Of a DNA stretch of 14,867 nt, positions 1-8,434 are shown piece after piece (position 1 is the stretch's first letter; each line of letters starts with the position of its first letter). This DNA is from an uncultured Clostridia bacterium (lineage in GTDB: Bacteria; Bacillota; Clostridia; TANB77; CAG-508), in the NCBI GenBank assembly GCA_947631725.1, contig CANRML010000017.1, positions 1 to 14,867 of the forward strand. The letters run 5' to 3'. A program made the position numbers and the translations under genes. Below the pieces are notes generated by a model. That model did not search any database. It had not been told where the DNA came from and saw only the letters and a program-made list of their open reading frames with translations.

Positions 1-404
1 ATATCTTTAAAAGCTTGCCTATCTTCTGCATTTTTTATTCCTTCTGGAGATGTACCAAGTAAACGTACATTTTGTTTCTCTAAAAATCCAGATTCAAATA
101 ATTCCATTGCAATATTTAGTCCTGTTTGTCCCCCTAGATTTGGTAATATGCTATCTGGCTTTTCTTTTTCAATGATTTTTTGTACAGTTTTAACAGTAAT
201 TGGCTCTATATATATTTTATCTGCCATATGCTTATCTGTCATAATTGTTGCTGGGTTAGAGTTAACTAAAACAACTTCTATTCCTTCTTTTTTTAATTCT
301 TCACATGCTTGTGTTCCAGCATAGTCAAATTCTGCTGCTTGTCCTATTATAATTGGTCCTGATCCAATAACTAATACTTTTTTTATTTCTCTATTTCTAG
401 GCAT
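1..404 (-). CDS. carB: Carbamoyl-phosphate synthase large subunit, N-terminal part (cut by window edge)
   Basis: The first ~134 residues of the large, ammonia-using subunit of carbamoyl-phosphate synthase, which makes carbamoyl phosphate for pyrimidines and arginine. The protein starts MPRNREIKKVLVIGSGPIII and continues with the family's GQAAEFDYAGTQAC block, VNSNPATIMTD, and LPNLGGQTGLN, all in the expected order of the first ATP-grasp half. The start ATG is at 402-404, preceded by AGGAAA. The gene begins 16 bases after the carA stop, so the two subunits form a carA-carB operon. About 930 further residues are expected beyond the left edge. No in-frame CGG occurs in the visible part. Identification is very secure. 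Confidence 0.96.
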   Translation of the reverse strand, partial: MPRNREIKKVLVIGSGPIIIGQAAEFDYAGTQACEELKKEGIEVVLVNSNPATIMTDKHMADKIYIEPITVKTVQKIIEKEKPDSILPNLGGQTGLNIAMELFESGFLEKQNVRLLGTSPEGIKNAEDRQAFKD

Positions 405-420
405 ATTGATTTTTCCTTTC

Positions 421-1482
421 TTATTTCAATTTTTCTAAAAATTCATCAAAAAGATATTCTGTGTCTCTTGGTCCTGGACATGCTTCTGGATGAAATTGTA
501 CTGTATATATTTCTTTGTTCTTGTATTTTAAGCCTTCTACAGTATTATCATTTAGGTTTATATGTGATACTTCTGCAATTTTTGGATCTATTGTTTTATC
601 ATCTATTGCATAACCGTGATTTTGCGAAGTTATATATACTCTGTCTCTTTTTAAATCCTTCACTGGATGATTTGGACCACGATGTCCATATCTTAGTTTA
701 TATGTTTTTGCTCCTGTTGCAAGTCCCATTAGTTGATGTCCTAAACATATTCCAAAAATAGGGATATCTGAATTATATAATTTTTTAATATTTTCAATTG
801 CTATTTTGCAATCTTCTGGGTTTCCTGGACCATTAGAAAGAACAATTCCTTGTAAATTATATGATAGAATTGTCTCAGCTGGTGTGTCCTGTGGGAATAT
901 TGTTATTTTGCAATTCCTTTTTAATAGTGATGCAATAATGTTTTGTTTTGAACCAAAATCAAATAGTCCAATGGAAATATCTCCATCTCCTACTTGCGTA
1001 ATTTCTGATGATGAAACTTGTTTGACTAAGTCATTATTTTGATATGATTTAATTTTTTCTAATATATTATTTAAGTCAGTTATATCGTCTGTTAGCATCC
1101 CTCTCATTGTTCCATTTTTTCTTAATACTTTAGTTAATTTTCTTGTGTTTACATTTTGTAATCCTGGTATTTGGTTATATTTTAAAAATTTTTCTACATG
1201 TAGTTTTGAACGAAAATTACTTTCAATTTCTGCTAATTCGTGTACAAATACAGCTTCTACCCAAGGTTTTCTTGATTCTTTGTCTTCTAGTGTTAATCCA
1301 TAATTTCCAATTAGTGGATATGTCATTACTATTCCTTGTCCTGCATATGATGGGTCTGTAAAAATCTCTAAATATCCTGTCATTGAAGTATTAAATACTA
1401 CTTCACATATTGTATCTTTATGAAATCCAATTCTATCGCCATCAAATATTTGTCCATTTTCTAATACTAAATACCCTTTCAT
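421..1482 (-). CDS. carA: Carbamoyl-phosphate synthase small (glutaminase) subunit
   Basis: Hydrolyses glutamine and channels ammonia to CarB. The 353-residue length is normal. The N-terminal CPSase small-chain domain covers about residues 1-150 (GYLVLENGQIFDG; later TGYLEIFTDPSYAGQ). The class I glutamine amidotransferase domain covers about 170-350, with nucleophile Cys246 in FGICLGHQ and the His331/Glu333 pair in QFHPE. GHRGPNHPV and SQNHGYA are further family blocks. The start ATG is preceded by AAAGGA. It lies directly upstream of carB. It follows rny on the same strand, but the rny terminator separates them, so carAB probably has its own promoter. No pyrimidine-responsive attenuator is visible in the short leader. 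Confidence 0.97.
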   Translation of the reverse strand: MKGYLVLENGQIFDGDRIGFHKDTICEVVFNTSMTGYLEIFTDPSYAGQGIVMTYPLIGNYGLTLEDKESRKPWVEAVFVHELAEIESNFRSKLHVEKFLKYNQIPGLQNVNTRKLTKVLRKNGTMRGMLTDDITDLNNILEKIKSYQNNDLVKQVSSSEITQVGDGDISIGLFDFGSKQNIIASLLKRNCKITIFPQDTPAETILSYNLQGIVLSNGPGNPEDCKIAIENIKKLYNSDIPIFGICLGHQLMGLATGAKTYKLRYGHRGPNHPVKDLKRDRVYITSQNHGYAIDDKTIDPKIAEVSHINLNDNTVEGLKYKNKEIYTVQFHPEACPGPRDTEYLFDEFLEKLK

Positions 1483-1519
1483 TTCTTCAATCCTTTCTAC
1501 TTTTCATTTCTCGCATATC

Positions 1520-1528
1520 AGTATAACA
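1520..1528 (-). promoter_or_regulatory. Candidate extended -10 promoter for carAB
   Basis: Read on the minus strand the sequence is TGTTATACT, an extended -10 (TG-N-TATACT), about 37 bases upstream of the carA start. No good -35 is present. The expected -35 zone falls inside the rny terminator hairpin. Inferred from sequence only. Confidence 0.45.
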
Positions 1529-1536
1529 CATCTTTT

Positions 1537-1571
1537 AAAAAAAGAGAATATTTTTTTTAAATATTCTCTTT
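1537..1571 (-). terminator. Rho-independent terminator after rny
   Basis: On the minus strand a near-perfect AT-rich inverted repeat (arms AAAGAGAATATTT and AAATATTCTCTTT, about 13 bp, five-A loop) is followed by a T run. It begins about 5 bases after the rny stop codon and precedes carA. Confidence 0.8.
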
Positions 1572-1575
1572 AAAA

Positions 1576-3117
1576 TTATTTAGCATAATCTACTACTCTT
1601 GTTTCTCTAATGACATTGACTTTAATTTGTCCAGGATAATCCATTTCATTTTCAACTCTTTTTGAAACATCTCTTGCTAAAATTGTCATTTGATCATCTG
1701 AAATCTTTTCTGGTTTTACAATAATTCTTACCTCACGTCCTGCTTGTATAGCAAATGATTTTTCAACTCCATCAAAAGAATCTGCGATTTCTTCTAAGTT
1801 TTGTAATCTCTTAATATATGCTTCTAATGTTTCGCGTCTTGCTCCTGGTCTTGATGCTGATATAGCATCTGCTGCTTGAATTAGAACTGCTTCTAATGTT
1901 TGTGGCTCTACATCTTCATGATGTGCTTCTACAGCATTTATTACTAATGGATTTTCTTTGTATTTTTTCAAGATTTCAACACCAATCTCTACATGTGTTC
2001 CTTCCATGTCATGGTCTAATGCTTTTCCTATATCATGTAATAAACCTGCTCTTCTTGCAAGTTTTGGGTCTAATCCCAATTCTTCTGCCATTATTCTTGC
2101 TAAATTAGATACTTCTATTGAATGGTTTAACACATTTTGTCCAAAACTTGTTCTGTATTTTAGTTTTCCTATTAATTTTACAAGGTCTGGGTGTAAACCA
2201 ATTACACCTGTTTCTAAAACTGCTCTTTCTCCTTCTTCTTTAATTGTTTCTGCTAATTCTTGTTTTGCTTTTTCAACAGTTTCTTCAATTTTAGCTGGGT
2301 GAATTCTACCATCTTCAATTAGTTTTTCTAGTGTAATTTTAGCAACTTCTCTTCTTAATGGGTCAAAACCTGATAATACGACTGCTTCAGGTGTATCGTC
2401 AATGATTAAATCTACTCCTGTTAGTGTTTCTATTGTTTTAATGTTTCTTCCTTCTCTACCAATAATTCTACCTTTCATATCATCACTAGGTAATGCTACA
2501 ATAGATACTGTAGTTTCTTGTGAGTGGTCTGCTGCACATTTTTGCACAGCATATGTAAGAACTTCTTTGGCATTTTTGATAGATTCTTCCTTTACTTTTC
2601 TAGCTGATTCTCTAATTAATTCAGCTTCTTCTAATGTGATATTTTTTTGAATCTCTTGCAAAAGAATATTTTTTGCTTCTTCCTTTGATAAAGATGCAAT
2701 TTCTTGTAATTTATTTAATTCTTCTGCATACATTTTGTCTACATCTTCTTTTTGTTTTTCTAATTCTTCATATTGTCTGTCTAAATCTTTTTCTTTTCTT
2801 TCAAAGTTTTCTGAACGTTTATCAAGATTTTCTTCTTTTTGAATTAATCTTGTTTCTTGTCTTTGTACTTCGCCTCGCCTTTCTTTAATCTCTTGATCTA
2901 ATTCTTTTCTACTAGTCATAATTTCTTCTTTTGCTTTAATAATTTCTTCTTTTTTCAAGTTTTCAGCTTCTATTTTAGCCATATTAACAATTCTTTTTGC
3001 TTCTTCTTCAGCATTTCCTACTTTAGATTCTGCAATTTTTTTTCTGTATAGAATTCCTATAACAGCTCCAACTGCAAGTGAGATTAAGACAGCGGCTACT
3101 ATGACAACAATGTTCAT
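1576..3117 (-). CDS. rny: Ribonuclease Y
   Basis: Membrane-anchored endoribonuclease that starts mRNA decay in many Firmicutes. At 513 aa it is close to the B. subtilis enzyme (520 aa). One N-terminal membrane segment spans about residues 3-24. A long charged coiled coil follows (about 35-200), then a KH RNA-binding domain (about 205-270, with GRIIGREGRNIKTIE at 217-231), then an HD phosphohydrolase domain with LLHDIGKALDHD and catalytic His361-Asp362. The ATG is preceded by AAAGAGGTG. It has its own promoter and terminator, so it is probably monocistronic. The coiled coil contains adjacent AGG and CGA codons at Arg80-Arg81, in a stretch where the family usually has two arginines. This supports normal Arg decoding of AGG and CGA in this genome. 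Confidence 0.97.
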   Translation of the reverse strand: MNIVVIVAAVLISLAVGAVIGILYRKKIAESKVGNAEEEAKRIVNMAKIEAENLKKEEIIKAKEEIMTSRKELDQEIKERRGEVQRQETRLIQKEENLDKRSENFERKEKDLDRQYEELEKQKEDVDKMYAEELNKLQEIASLSKEEAKNILLQEIQKNITLEEAELIRESARKVKEESIKNAKEVLTYAVQKCAADHSQETTVSIVALPSDDMKGRIIGREGRNIKTIETLTGVDLIIDDTPEAVVLSGFDPLRREVAKITLEKLIEDGRIHPAKIEETVEKAKQELAETIKEEGERAVLETGVIGLHPDLVKLIGKLKYRTSFGQNVLNHSIEVSNLARIMAEELGLDPKLARRAGLLHDIGKALDHDMEGTHVEIGVEILKKYKENPLVINAVEAHHEDVEPQTLEAVLIQAADAISASRPGARRETLEAYIKRLQNLEEIADSFDGVEKSFAIQAGREVRIIVKPEKISDDQMTILARDVSKRVENEMDYPGQIKVNVIRETRVVDYAK

Positions 3118-3205
3118 AAGTATACACCTCTTTCTTATTTAATTTTCAATGTTCGAATAAAATATATAATAATTTTTAACAATATATTTTTTTCTTACCT
3201 ATTAT

Positions 3206-3235
3206 ATTTTACCTTATATTATCGTAAACTGTCAA
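3206..3235 (-). promoter_or_regulatory. Sigma-A-type promoter for rny
   Basis: On the minus strand a consensus -35 TTGACA (3230-3235) is followed after 18 bases by TAAAAT (3206-3211). It sits about 90 bases upstream of the rny start, in the gap after the valS terminator. Confidence 0.7.
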
Positions 3236-3275
3236 GTGCTTTTGGCAAATTTATTGTAAACTAAGCCACTTTTAG

Positions 3276-3313
3276 TTTTAAAAAGAGAACTAATAAATCC
3301 TTATCAGTTCTCT
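3276..3313 (-). terminator. Rho-independent terminator after valS
   Basis: On the minus strand AGAGAACT (3306-3313) pairs perfectly with AGTTCTCT (3284-3291). Additional weaker pairs extend into the loop, and a T run follows immediately. The hairpin starts 7 bases after the valS stop codon. Confidence 0.8.
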
Positions 3314-3320
3314 ATGTTTT

Positions 3321-5742
3321 TTATTTACTTTCTTCTAAATTTAATTCAATATCATATACTTCATAGTCTTTGTCTATTAGTTTTGTTTGTAAATTTTCAA
3401 TAAATAATGTTGCTTTAAAGTCTTTTATTGATTCGTCTATAGCCTCTTTCAATTCTTTGCTTACTCCTATTGATAAATTTTTAATAGGTGTTTTTAAAGA
3501 TACACTACTATTTGTTTTTGTTCCTCTTGCTTGACTTATAATTTCCATTATTTGATTTCCTAATTCTATTTCCTTATCAAAACTATAATTCAAAGCTTTT
3601 ATTTCTGTTGTATGAATAGAATTATTATTATGATATAGTTCTTGGAAAATTTCTTCTGTTATAAATGGGAAGAAAATGCTGAAGTCTTGTAATAATTTAT
3701 ATAATAAGATATATACTGTTTTTTGTCCGCTATATCTTGGAATTTCTCCAAATTCCTCTGGTCTATATAATCTATGTTTTACAATTTCTATATAATCATC
3801 ACAAAATTCCCAGAAAAATTTCTCTAAAATATTTAATGCTAACCCAACTTCATAGTCATCTAAATAACTGATAAATTGTTTTTCCATTTCTTGAAAACGT
3901 CCTAATATCCATTTATCAATGTATTCAAATGTTTCAAATTGTTTATCTTCATAATCTGTCAGATGCATTTCAATGAATTTTGAAACGTTCCATATCTTAT
4001 TTATTAATTTCTTTCCACGAAGTAAAGTTTCTTCACTAAATACAATGTCTGTTCCCAGTCTTCCTGTTCCAGCCCAATATCTAAGAACATCTGCTGAATA
4101 CTGTTTAATTAAATCTATTGGCTCATGCTTACTATTGCCTTTGCTTTTACTGATTTTTTCACCTTTACTTGCCATAACAAATCCTGAAATCATTACATTA
4201 TCCCAAGGTCTTTGTCCAAAGTGATAAAAGCTTTTTACTATTGTATAGAAATCCCATGTCCTTATAATTTCACTAGCATTTGTTCTTAAACTCATTGGTT
4301 TTAAAATATCTTCATAATTTTCTTTTTCACCATATTTCATATTTATAAGTGGTGTTACTGAAGAAGTTGCCCATGTATCCATAACATCTGTTTCTGGTAT
4401 AAATTCTGTACATCCACATTTTGGGCATTTTTCTACTTTTGGATTATCTATTAGTGGATTTACTGGCAAGTCTTCTATTCCGAGCAAATATAGGCTCTCC
4501 ACAGTCTTTACAATACCATACTGGAAATGGTACTCCAAAATATCTCTGTCTTGAAATACACCAATCCCATGCTATGTTATTTACCCATTCATCATATCTA
4601 ACATGCATATGTGCTGGATGCCATTTTATTTCATTTCCTATTTTTATAAAGTCCTCTTTATGATTCATAGTATCTATAAACCATTGCTTCATTACTGAAT
4701 ATTCAACTTCTTTTCCACATCTTTCATGTGTCTGTACTTCATGTTCTAGTTCTTCTATTTTTACTACATATCCACCTTCTTGTAAATCTTCAATGATTTT
4801 CCTTCTAGCTTCTTTTATTTTTAATCCTCCGTAATTTGGTACAGATTCAGCTATTTTTCCGTCTGCAGTAAATATGTATTTAAGAGGTAAATTATATTTT
4901 TTCCACCATTCAATATCAGTTTGATCTCCAAAAGTACAGCACATAACAACTCCTGTTCCCTTATCTAGAGCAACTTTTGCATCTGCCATAATTGGAACTT
5001 CAACATCTATTACTGGAATATGCGCTGTTTTTCCTATTAAATGTTTTCTCTTTTCATCTTCTGGATTAACAAATACACACACAATTGCTGGTAATAATTC
5101 TGGTCTTGTTGTTGCAATTGTAAATTCTTCATTATCTTCTACAGTTTTAAAGTTTATGTAATTAAATGTTGTTTTTATTGTTTTTGTTTCTAGTTCTGCT
5201 TGTGCTATAGATGTTCTACATTCATTACACCATAAAGCTGGACTTTCTTTATGATAACAATGTCCTTTTGATACTAAATCTAAAAAGGAAGTTTGACTAA
5301 TTTTTATTGTAGATGGGCTTACTGTTTTATAATGTATATTCCAATCTGTACTTACTCCCATTTTACTAAATAGTTCTTGAAATTCTGCTTCATATTTATC
5401 TGTTGTTTCATAGCATAATTTAGAAAAAGCTTCTCTGCCTATTTCATGTGCTCTTTTTCCTTGTTCTTTTTCTACTAATCTTTCACTAGGTAAACCATTA
5501 TCGTCAAATCCAAATGGATAAAAAATATTATATCCTCTTAGTCTTTTATATCTTGCTAACATTTCTGTTTGTGTATATGAAAAAATATGTCCTATATGAA
5601 TTTTTCCATTAACTGTTGGTGGAGGAGTATCTATTGAATATATCTCTTTTCCATTTCTTTTAAATTCATAAATTTTATTATCTTTCCAATAATCTAGCCA
5701 CTTTTTCTCTTTTTCCTCTGCATTATACTTTTTATCTAACAT
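3321..5742 (-). CDS. valS: Valyl-tRNA synthetase, archaeal/rickettsial type, with internal +1 frameshift at CGG
   Basis: Charges tRNA-Val. It is read in two frames: 5742 to about 4483, then about 4481 to 3321, giving about 806 aa after the shift. The first part has HIGH at residues 49-52, YPFGFDDNGLPSERLVEKE (archaeal/rickettsial ValRS signature), the editing-domain block TTRPELLPA, and the zinc-type pair WYCKDCG. The second part has DVMDTWATSSVTPL, the KMSKS equivalent KISKS (about 4137-4165), and the anticodon-binding helices. The C-terminal coiled coil of usual bacterial ValRS is absent. The zero frame ends 11 sense codons after the CGG at 4480-4482. Dropping the C joins PIFA-G-IEDLPVNP without gap. 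The start has GAGAGGGG upstream. It follows pfkA by 15 bases, so the two are co-transcribed, and a terminator follows. An N-terminal 432-aa fragment would lack KISKS and be inactive, so full-length synthesis presumably occurs unless this is an error. Confidence 0.9.
4479..4482 (-). other. Candidate +1 recoding site CGGA in valS
   Basis: The zero-frame reading is GCT CGG AAT and then leaves the family sequence. Skipping the C gives GCT GGA ATA GAA GAC, restoring Ala-Gly-Ile-Glu-Asp-Leu-Pro. CGG is codon 421. This is one of only three in-frame CGG codons in the window, and all three sit at frame changes. The bases around it are not a homopolymer. Confidence 0.7.
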
Positions 5743-5757
5743 ATTTTATGCCCCTCT

Positions 5758-6903
5758 CTAATCTCCTAAATTTATTCCAACACTTCTTGCAGTTTTTATT
5801 AAATCATCATCAAGTGTTACTTTTCTAAGGTTACTTTGTTCTGTATTTCCTGATACAGCTCCTATTTGTGTATTATTTCCAACGACATCTTCTAGACTTA
5901 CATCATCTAGTTTTCCATTTTTTATAACTGTTAATCTTCCAAATTTTCCTTCTAATGCTAATTGCATTGCTTTTGTTCCATATTTTGTTGAAAGAACTCT
6001 ATCATATGCTGTTGGTGTTCCTCCTCTTTGCATATATCCTAATGTAGTATTTCTTGCTTCTAATCCAGTTATTTGTTCTAATTGTTTTGCAACAATTTCT
6101 CCAATTCCACCTAATTTAGTATTGTCAACACCTTGTCCATTGTTTCTTGTACCTTGTATTGTCATTTCTCCACCTTTTGCCTTTGCTCCTTCTGATACAA
6201 CAACAATACTAAAGTTTTTTCCTCTTGATTGTCTATTTTTTATTTTAGATGCTACTTTTTCTATATCATATGGAATTTCTGGAATAAGTGCAACATCTGC
6301 TCCTCCTGCAATTGCTGATTCCAATGCTATCCATCCTGCATATCTTCCCATAACTTCTAATACCATAATACGGTGATGTGTTTCTCCTGTTGTATGCAAT
6401 CTGTCAATTGCTTCCATAGCAACTGATACTGCTGTATTATATCCAAATGTTATATCTGTACATGCAACATCATTATCAATTGTTTTTGGTACACCAATTA
6501 CTTTTACTCCTTTTGTTGAAAAATCTCTTGCTGATTTTTGTGTCCCATCTCCTCCTAAAGTAAAGATACAATCAAATCCATCTTTTTGTAAGTTTTCAAT
6601 ACAGACATCTGATAAATCCTTGTATTCTACTTCTCCATTTTCTTTTGTTATTTTATAATTAAATACATTTGCATTTGTTGAAGAACCTATAATTGAACCA
6701 CCTTTTGGTAAAATTCCTTCTGCATTTCCTTCTGACGCTGTACTTAATTTAATATATTCATTTTTTAATAATCCTGTATATCCATCAATAAATCCATATG
6801 CTTCTATGCCATTATTTTCTGCTGTTTTAACAATTCCTCTTATAACAGCATTAAATCCTGCTACATCTCCTCCATTTGCTAATATTGCTACTTTTTTTAT
6901 CAT
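5758..6903 (-). CDS. pfkA: 6-phosphofructokinase, PfkA family (donor probably ATP)
   Basis: Phosphorylates fructose 6-phosphate in glycolysis. I place the start at the ATG at 6901-6903 (381 aa). An in-frame ATG seven codons upstream lies within the AAGGAAGG ribosome binding site and is unlikely to be used. N-terminal nucleotide loop GGDVAGFNAVIRG is at 11-23, GGDGT at 117-121, the catalytic PKTIDND block at 139-145, and EVMGRYAGW at 183-191. Gly in GGDGT is typical of ATP-dependent enzymes. Lys in PKTIDND is typical of PPi enzymes but is also found in the longer ATP-dependent group (for example trypanosomatid). The donor is therefore not settled. A promoter lies upstream, and valS follows 15 bases downstream. 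Confidence 0.93.
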   Translation of the reverse strand: MIKKVAILANGGDVAGFNAVIRGIVKTAENNGIEAYGFIDGYTGLLKNEYIKLSTASEGNAEGILPKGGSIIGSSTNANVFNYKITKENGEVEYKDLSDVCIENLQKDGFDCIFTLGGDGTQKSARDFSTKGVKVIGVPKTIDNDVACTDITFGYNTAVSVAMEAIDRLHTTGETHHRIMVLEVMGRYAGWIALESAIAGGADVALIPEIPYDIEKVASKIKNRQSRGKNFSIVVVSEGAKAKGGEMTIQGTRNNGQGVDNTKLGGIGEIVAKQLEQITGLEARNTTLGYMQRGGTPTAYDRVLSTKYGTKAMQLALEGKFGRLTVIKNGKLDDVSLEDVVGNNTQIGAVSGNTEQSNLRKVTLDDDLIKTARSVGINLGD

Positions 6904-6958
6904 TACAAATTTCCTTCCTTTCATATCTGTTAAAATACAAAATCAACTTATCTCTTAT

Positions 6959-6986
6959 ATTATACCAATTTTTTTCAAAATTACAA
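6959..6986 (-). promoter_or_regulatory. Promoter for pfkA-valS
   Basis: On the minus strand TTGTAA (6981-6986), a 16-base spacer, and a perfect TATAAT (6959-6964) preceded by TGG, forming an extended -10. The leader before the pfkA start is about 50 bases, with no visible T-box or other riboswitch. Confidence 0.75.
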
Positions 6987-7005
6987 CATTTTGGTAAATA
7001 TTTAT

Positions 7006-7034
7006 TTGATTTTTTACTGAAAACATAGTAAAAT
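7006..7034 (+). promoter_or_regulatory. Promoter for the RluA-family gene
   Basis: TTGATT (7006-7011), a 17-base spacer, then TAAAAT (7029-7034). Transcription would start near 7041. This puts the ATG at 7039 outside the transcript and favours the ATG at 7051. It is divergent from the pfkA promoter. Confidence 0.55.
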
Positions 7035-7050
7035 ACCAATGGTGAAATTT

Positions 7051-7914
7051 ATGGAAATACAGTATATTGTTTCTGAAGATACTTTAATTAAAGATTTTTT
7101 ACAAAAAAATCTTAATATATCTAATAGATTACTTGCTTTTTTAACTAGAAATCATCTAATTTTTTTAAATGGTAATTTAACTGATACTCGTAATATTGCA
7201 AAATCTAGTGATACACTTTCAATTGATTTTGGTTATGAAGAAGATAATTCAAATATTGTTCCCAAAGAAATGAATTTAGATATTTTATATGAAGATGATT
7301 GGATGTTGATTGTTAATAAGCCAAGTGGTATTGCAATACATCCATCTATTTTACATTATGATAATTCTCTTTCAAATGGTGTTCGCTATTATTTTGATAA
7401 AATTGGCCTTAAGAAAAAAATTAGACCTGTAAATCGTTTAGATTTATATACATCAGGAATTGTTGTTTTTGCAAAATGTGCATATATTCATGAACAATTA
7501 TCAAGTCAAATTCAAAATGGTAATTTCATTAAAAAATATTATGCTCTTGTTCATGGTAAATTAGAAAAACAAGCTGATAAGATTTGTTTTCCTATTTCAA
7601 GAAAATCTGGTAGTATTATTGAAAGATGTGTTGATTTGGAAAACGGTCAAAAAGCTGTTACTGAATATATGGTTATGAAATATTTTGAGGATAAAAATGT
7701 GAGTTTGGTTATGTGTAATTTATTAACTGGAAGAACTCACCAAATTAGAGTTCATTTTTCATATATCGGTCATCCTTTAGTTGGTGATAGTTTATATGGA
7801 AGTGATTTATCTGATTTTGGACAAATGTTACATTGCTTTTCTTTAGATTTTACACATCCTATTACACATAAAAATCTACATCTTGAAAATATACCAAAAT
7901 GGGTGAAATGTTAA
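7051..7914 (+). CDS. RluA-family RNA pseudouridine synthase
   Basis: Isomerises uridine to pseudouridine in rRNA or tRNA; the target base cannot be told from the sequence. An S4-like N-terminal region covers about residues 10-60. The catalytic domain has ILYEDDWMLIVNKPSGIAIH, then RPVNRLDLYTSGIVVFAK with catalytic Asp131 (numbered from the 7051 start), and finally GRTHQIRVHFSYIGHPLVGD. The usual HRLD reads NRLD here. An ATG four codons upstream (7039) gives a 291-aa form but has no ribosome binding site. The start used here (287 aa) has GGTG 8 bases upstream and fits the predicted transcription start. It is one of only two plus-strand genes. It ends in a terminator shared with the converging repeat-protein gene. 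Confidence 0.9.
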   Translation: MEIQYIVSEDTLIKDFLQKNLNISNRLLAFLTRNHLIFLNGNLTDTRNIAKSSDTLSIDFGYEEDNSNIVPKEMNLDILYEDDWMLIVNKPSGIAIHPSILHYDNSLSNGVRYYFDKIGLKKKIRPVNRLDLYTSGIVVFAKCAYIHEQLSSQIQNGNFIKKYYALVHGKLEKQADKICFPISRKSGSIIERCVDLENGQKAVTEYMVMKYFEDKNVSLVMCNLLTGRTHQIRVHFSYIGHPLVGDSLYGSDLSDFGQMLHCFSLDFTHPITHKNLHLENIPKWVKC

Positions 7915-7927
7915 TTTTCACCCATTT
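7898..7927. terminator. Shared hairpin between converging genes
   Basis: AAATGGGTGAAA (7898-7909) pairs perfectly with TTTCACCCATTT (7916-7927). The plus-strand stop codon TAA (7912-7914) lies in the 6-base loop and the minus-strand stop (7926-7928) overlaps the other arm. T-rich sequence follows on the plus side. The tail on the minus side is weaker. Confidence 0.65.
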
Positions 7928-8432
7928 ATTTTGCTAATTCTTTTAGTTCTTCATCTTGTTTTAATTCTTGTGATATGAATTGAAATGCTCTTTTATCTTG
8001 CTTAATTGCTATTGTAGCAAGTTCTTTATTGTTTCTTAATCTGTAACTTGCATATTTTATAATAATTCCTTTATTTGTAATTGCTGCTTTAACTACTTCC
8101 TCATCATCTCTTAGTGCTTCACTAGCATAGTATAGAGTTTGTCCATATTCTTTAACACTTGCAAGTATGAGTTCTTTATCTTCTTTTAGTCTTTCTGATG
8201 CATAAAAAGCTGTCCAAGGTGCACTTTTTATTGCTTCCATTATTATTTCTTTTTTATCTTTTAATCTATCACTTGCAAATTCTAATGCTTCTCCATTTTG
8301 TTTAATTGCCACTTTTACAACTTCTTCATCATCTTGTAGTTCAGGACTTGCAAATTCTAAGAGTTTTCCATCTATTGATACTTGCTCTAATATATATTCT
8401 TTATTATTTGCTTTTTCTTGTATTTCTTCCAT
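7926..8432 (-). CDS. DUF4116-like protein of six 25-residue repeats
   Basis: A 168-aa protein, probably cytoplasmic, of unknown function. It consists almost wholly of tandem repeats with an exact 25-residue period. The Phe/Tyr-Ala-Ser (or Ile-Ser) core recurs at residues 27, 52, 77, 102, 127 and 152. It is followed by a Leu five residues after the aromatic, then acidic or lysine residues and a helix such as DEEVVKVAIKQ. This is the pattern I associate with DUF4116, a helical repeat seen in gut Clostridia and protists; the assignment is from memory of the family. There is no signal peptide or membrane segment. The ATG is two bases after the trmB stop and its ribosome binding site AAGGGA lies inside trmB, so translation is coupled. 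A role cannot be inferred beyond likely protein binding. Confidence 0.85.
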   Translation of the reverse strand: MEEIQEKANNKEYILEQVSIDGKLLEFASPELQDDEEVVKVAIKQNGEALEFASDRLKDKKEIIMEAIKSAPWTAFYASERLKEDKELILASVKEYGQTLYYASEALRDDEEVVKAAITNKGIIIKYASYRLRNNKELATIAIKQDKRAFQFISQELKQDEELKELAK

Positions 8433-8434
8433 TT

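Noticed and set aside
468..1361. Hydrophobic open frames on the strand opposite carA, rny and others
   Set aside because: They are AT-rich antisense shadows of well-identified genes, without ribosome binding sites or recognisable domains.
3321..5742. valS, gpsA and der as pseudogenes
   Set aside because: All three are essential-type genes, each with one break only, otherwise full length and conserved on both sides. All three breaks sit on the same codon, which is absent elsewhere in frame. Random decay would not do this.
6904..6924. Longer pfkA start at 6922-6924
   Set aside because: That ATG is part of the stretch containing the ribosome binding site for the next ATG, and the added residues are not family-like.
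6904..7038. T-box or riboswitch leader before pfkA-valS
   Set aside because: The leader is about 50 bases, with no T-box sequence or large hairpin.
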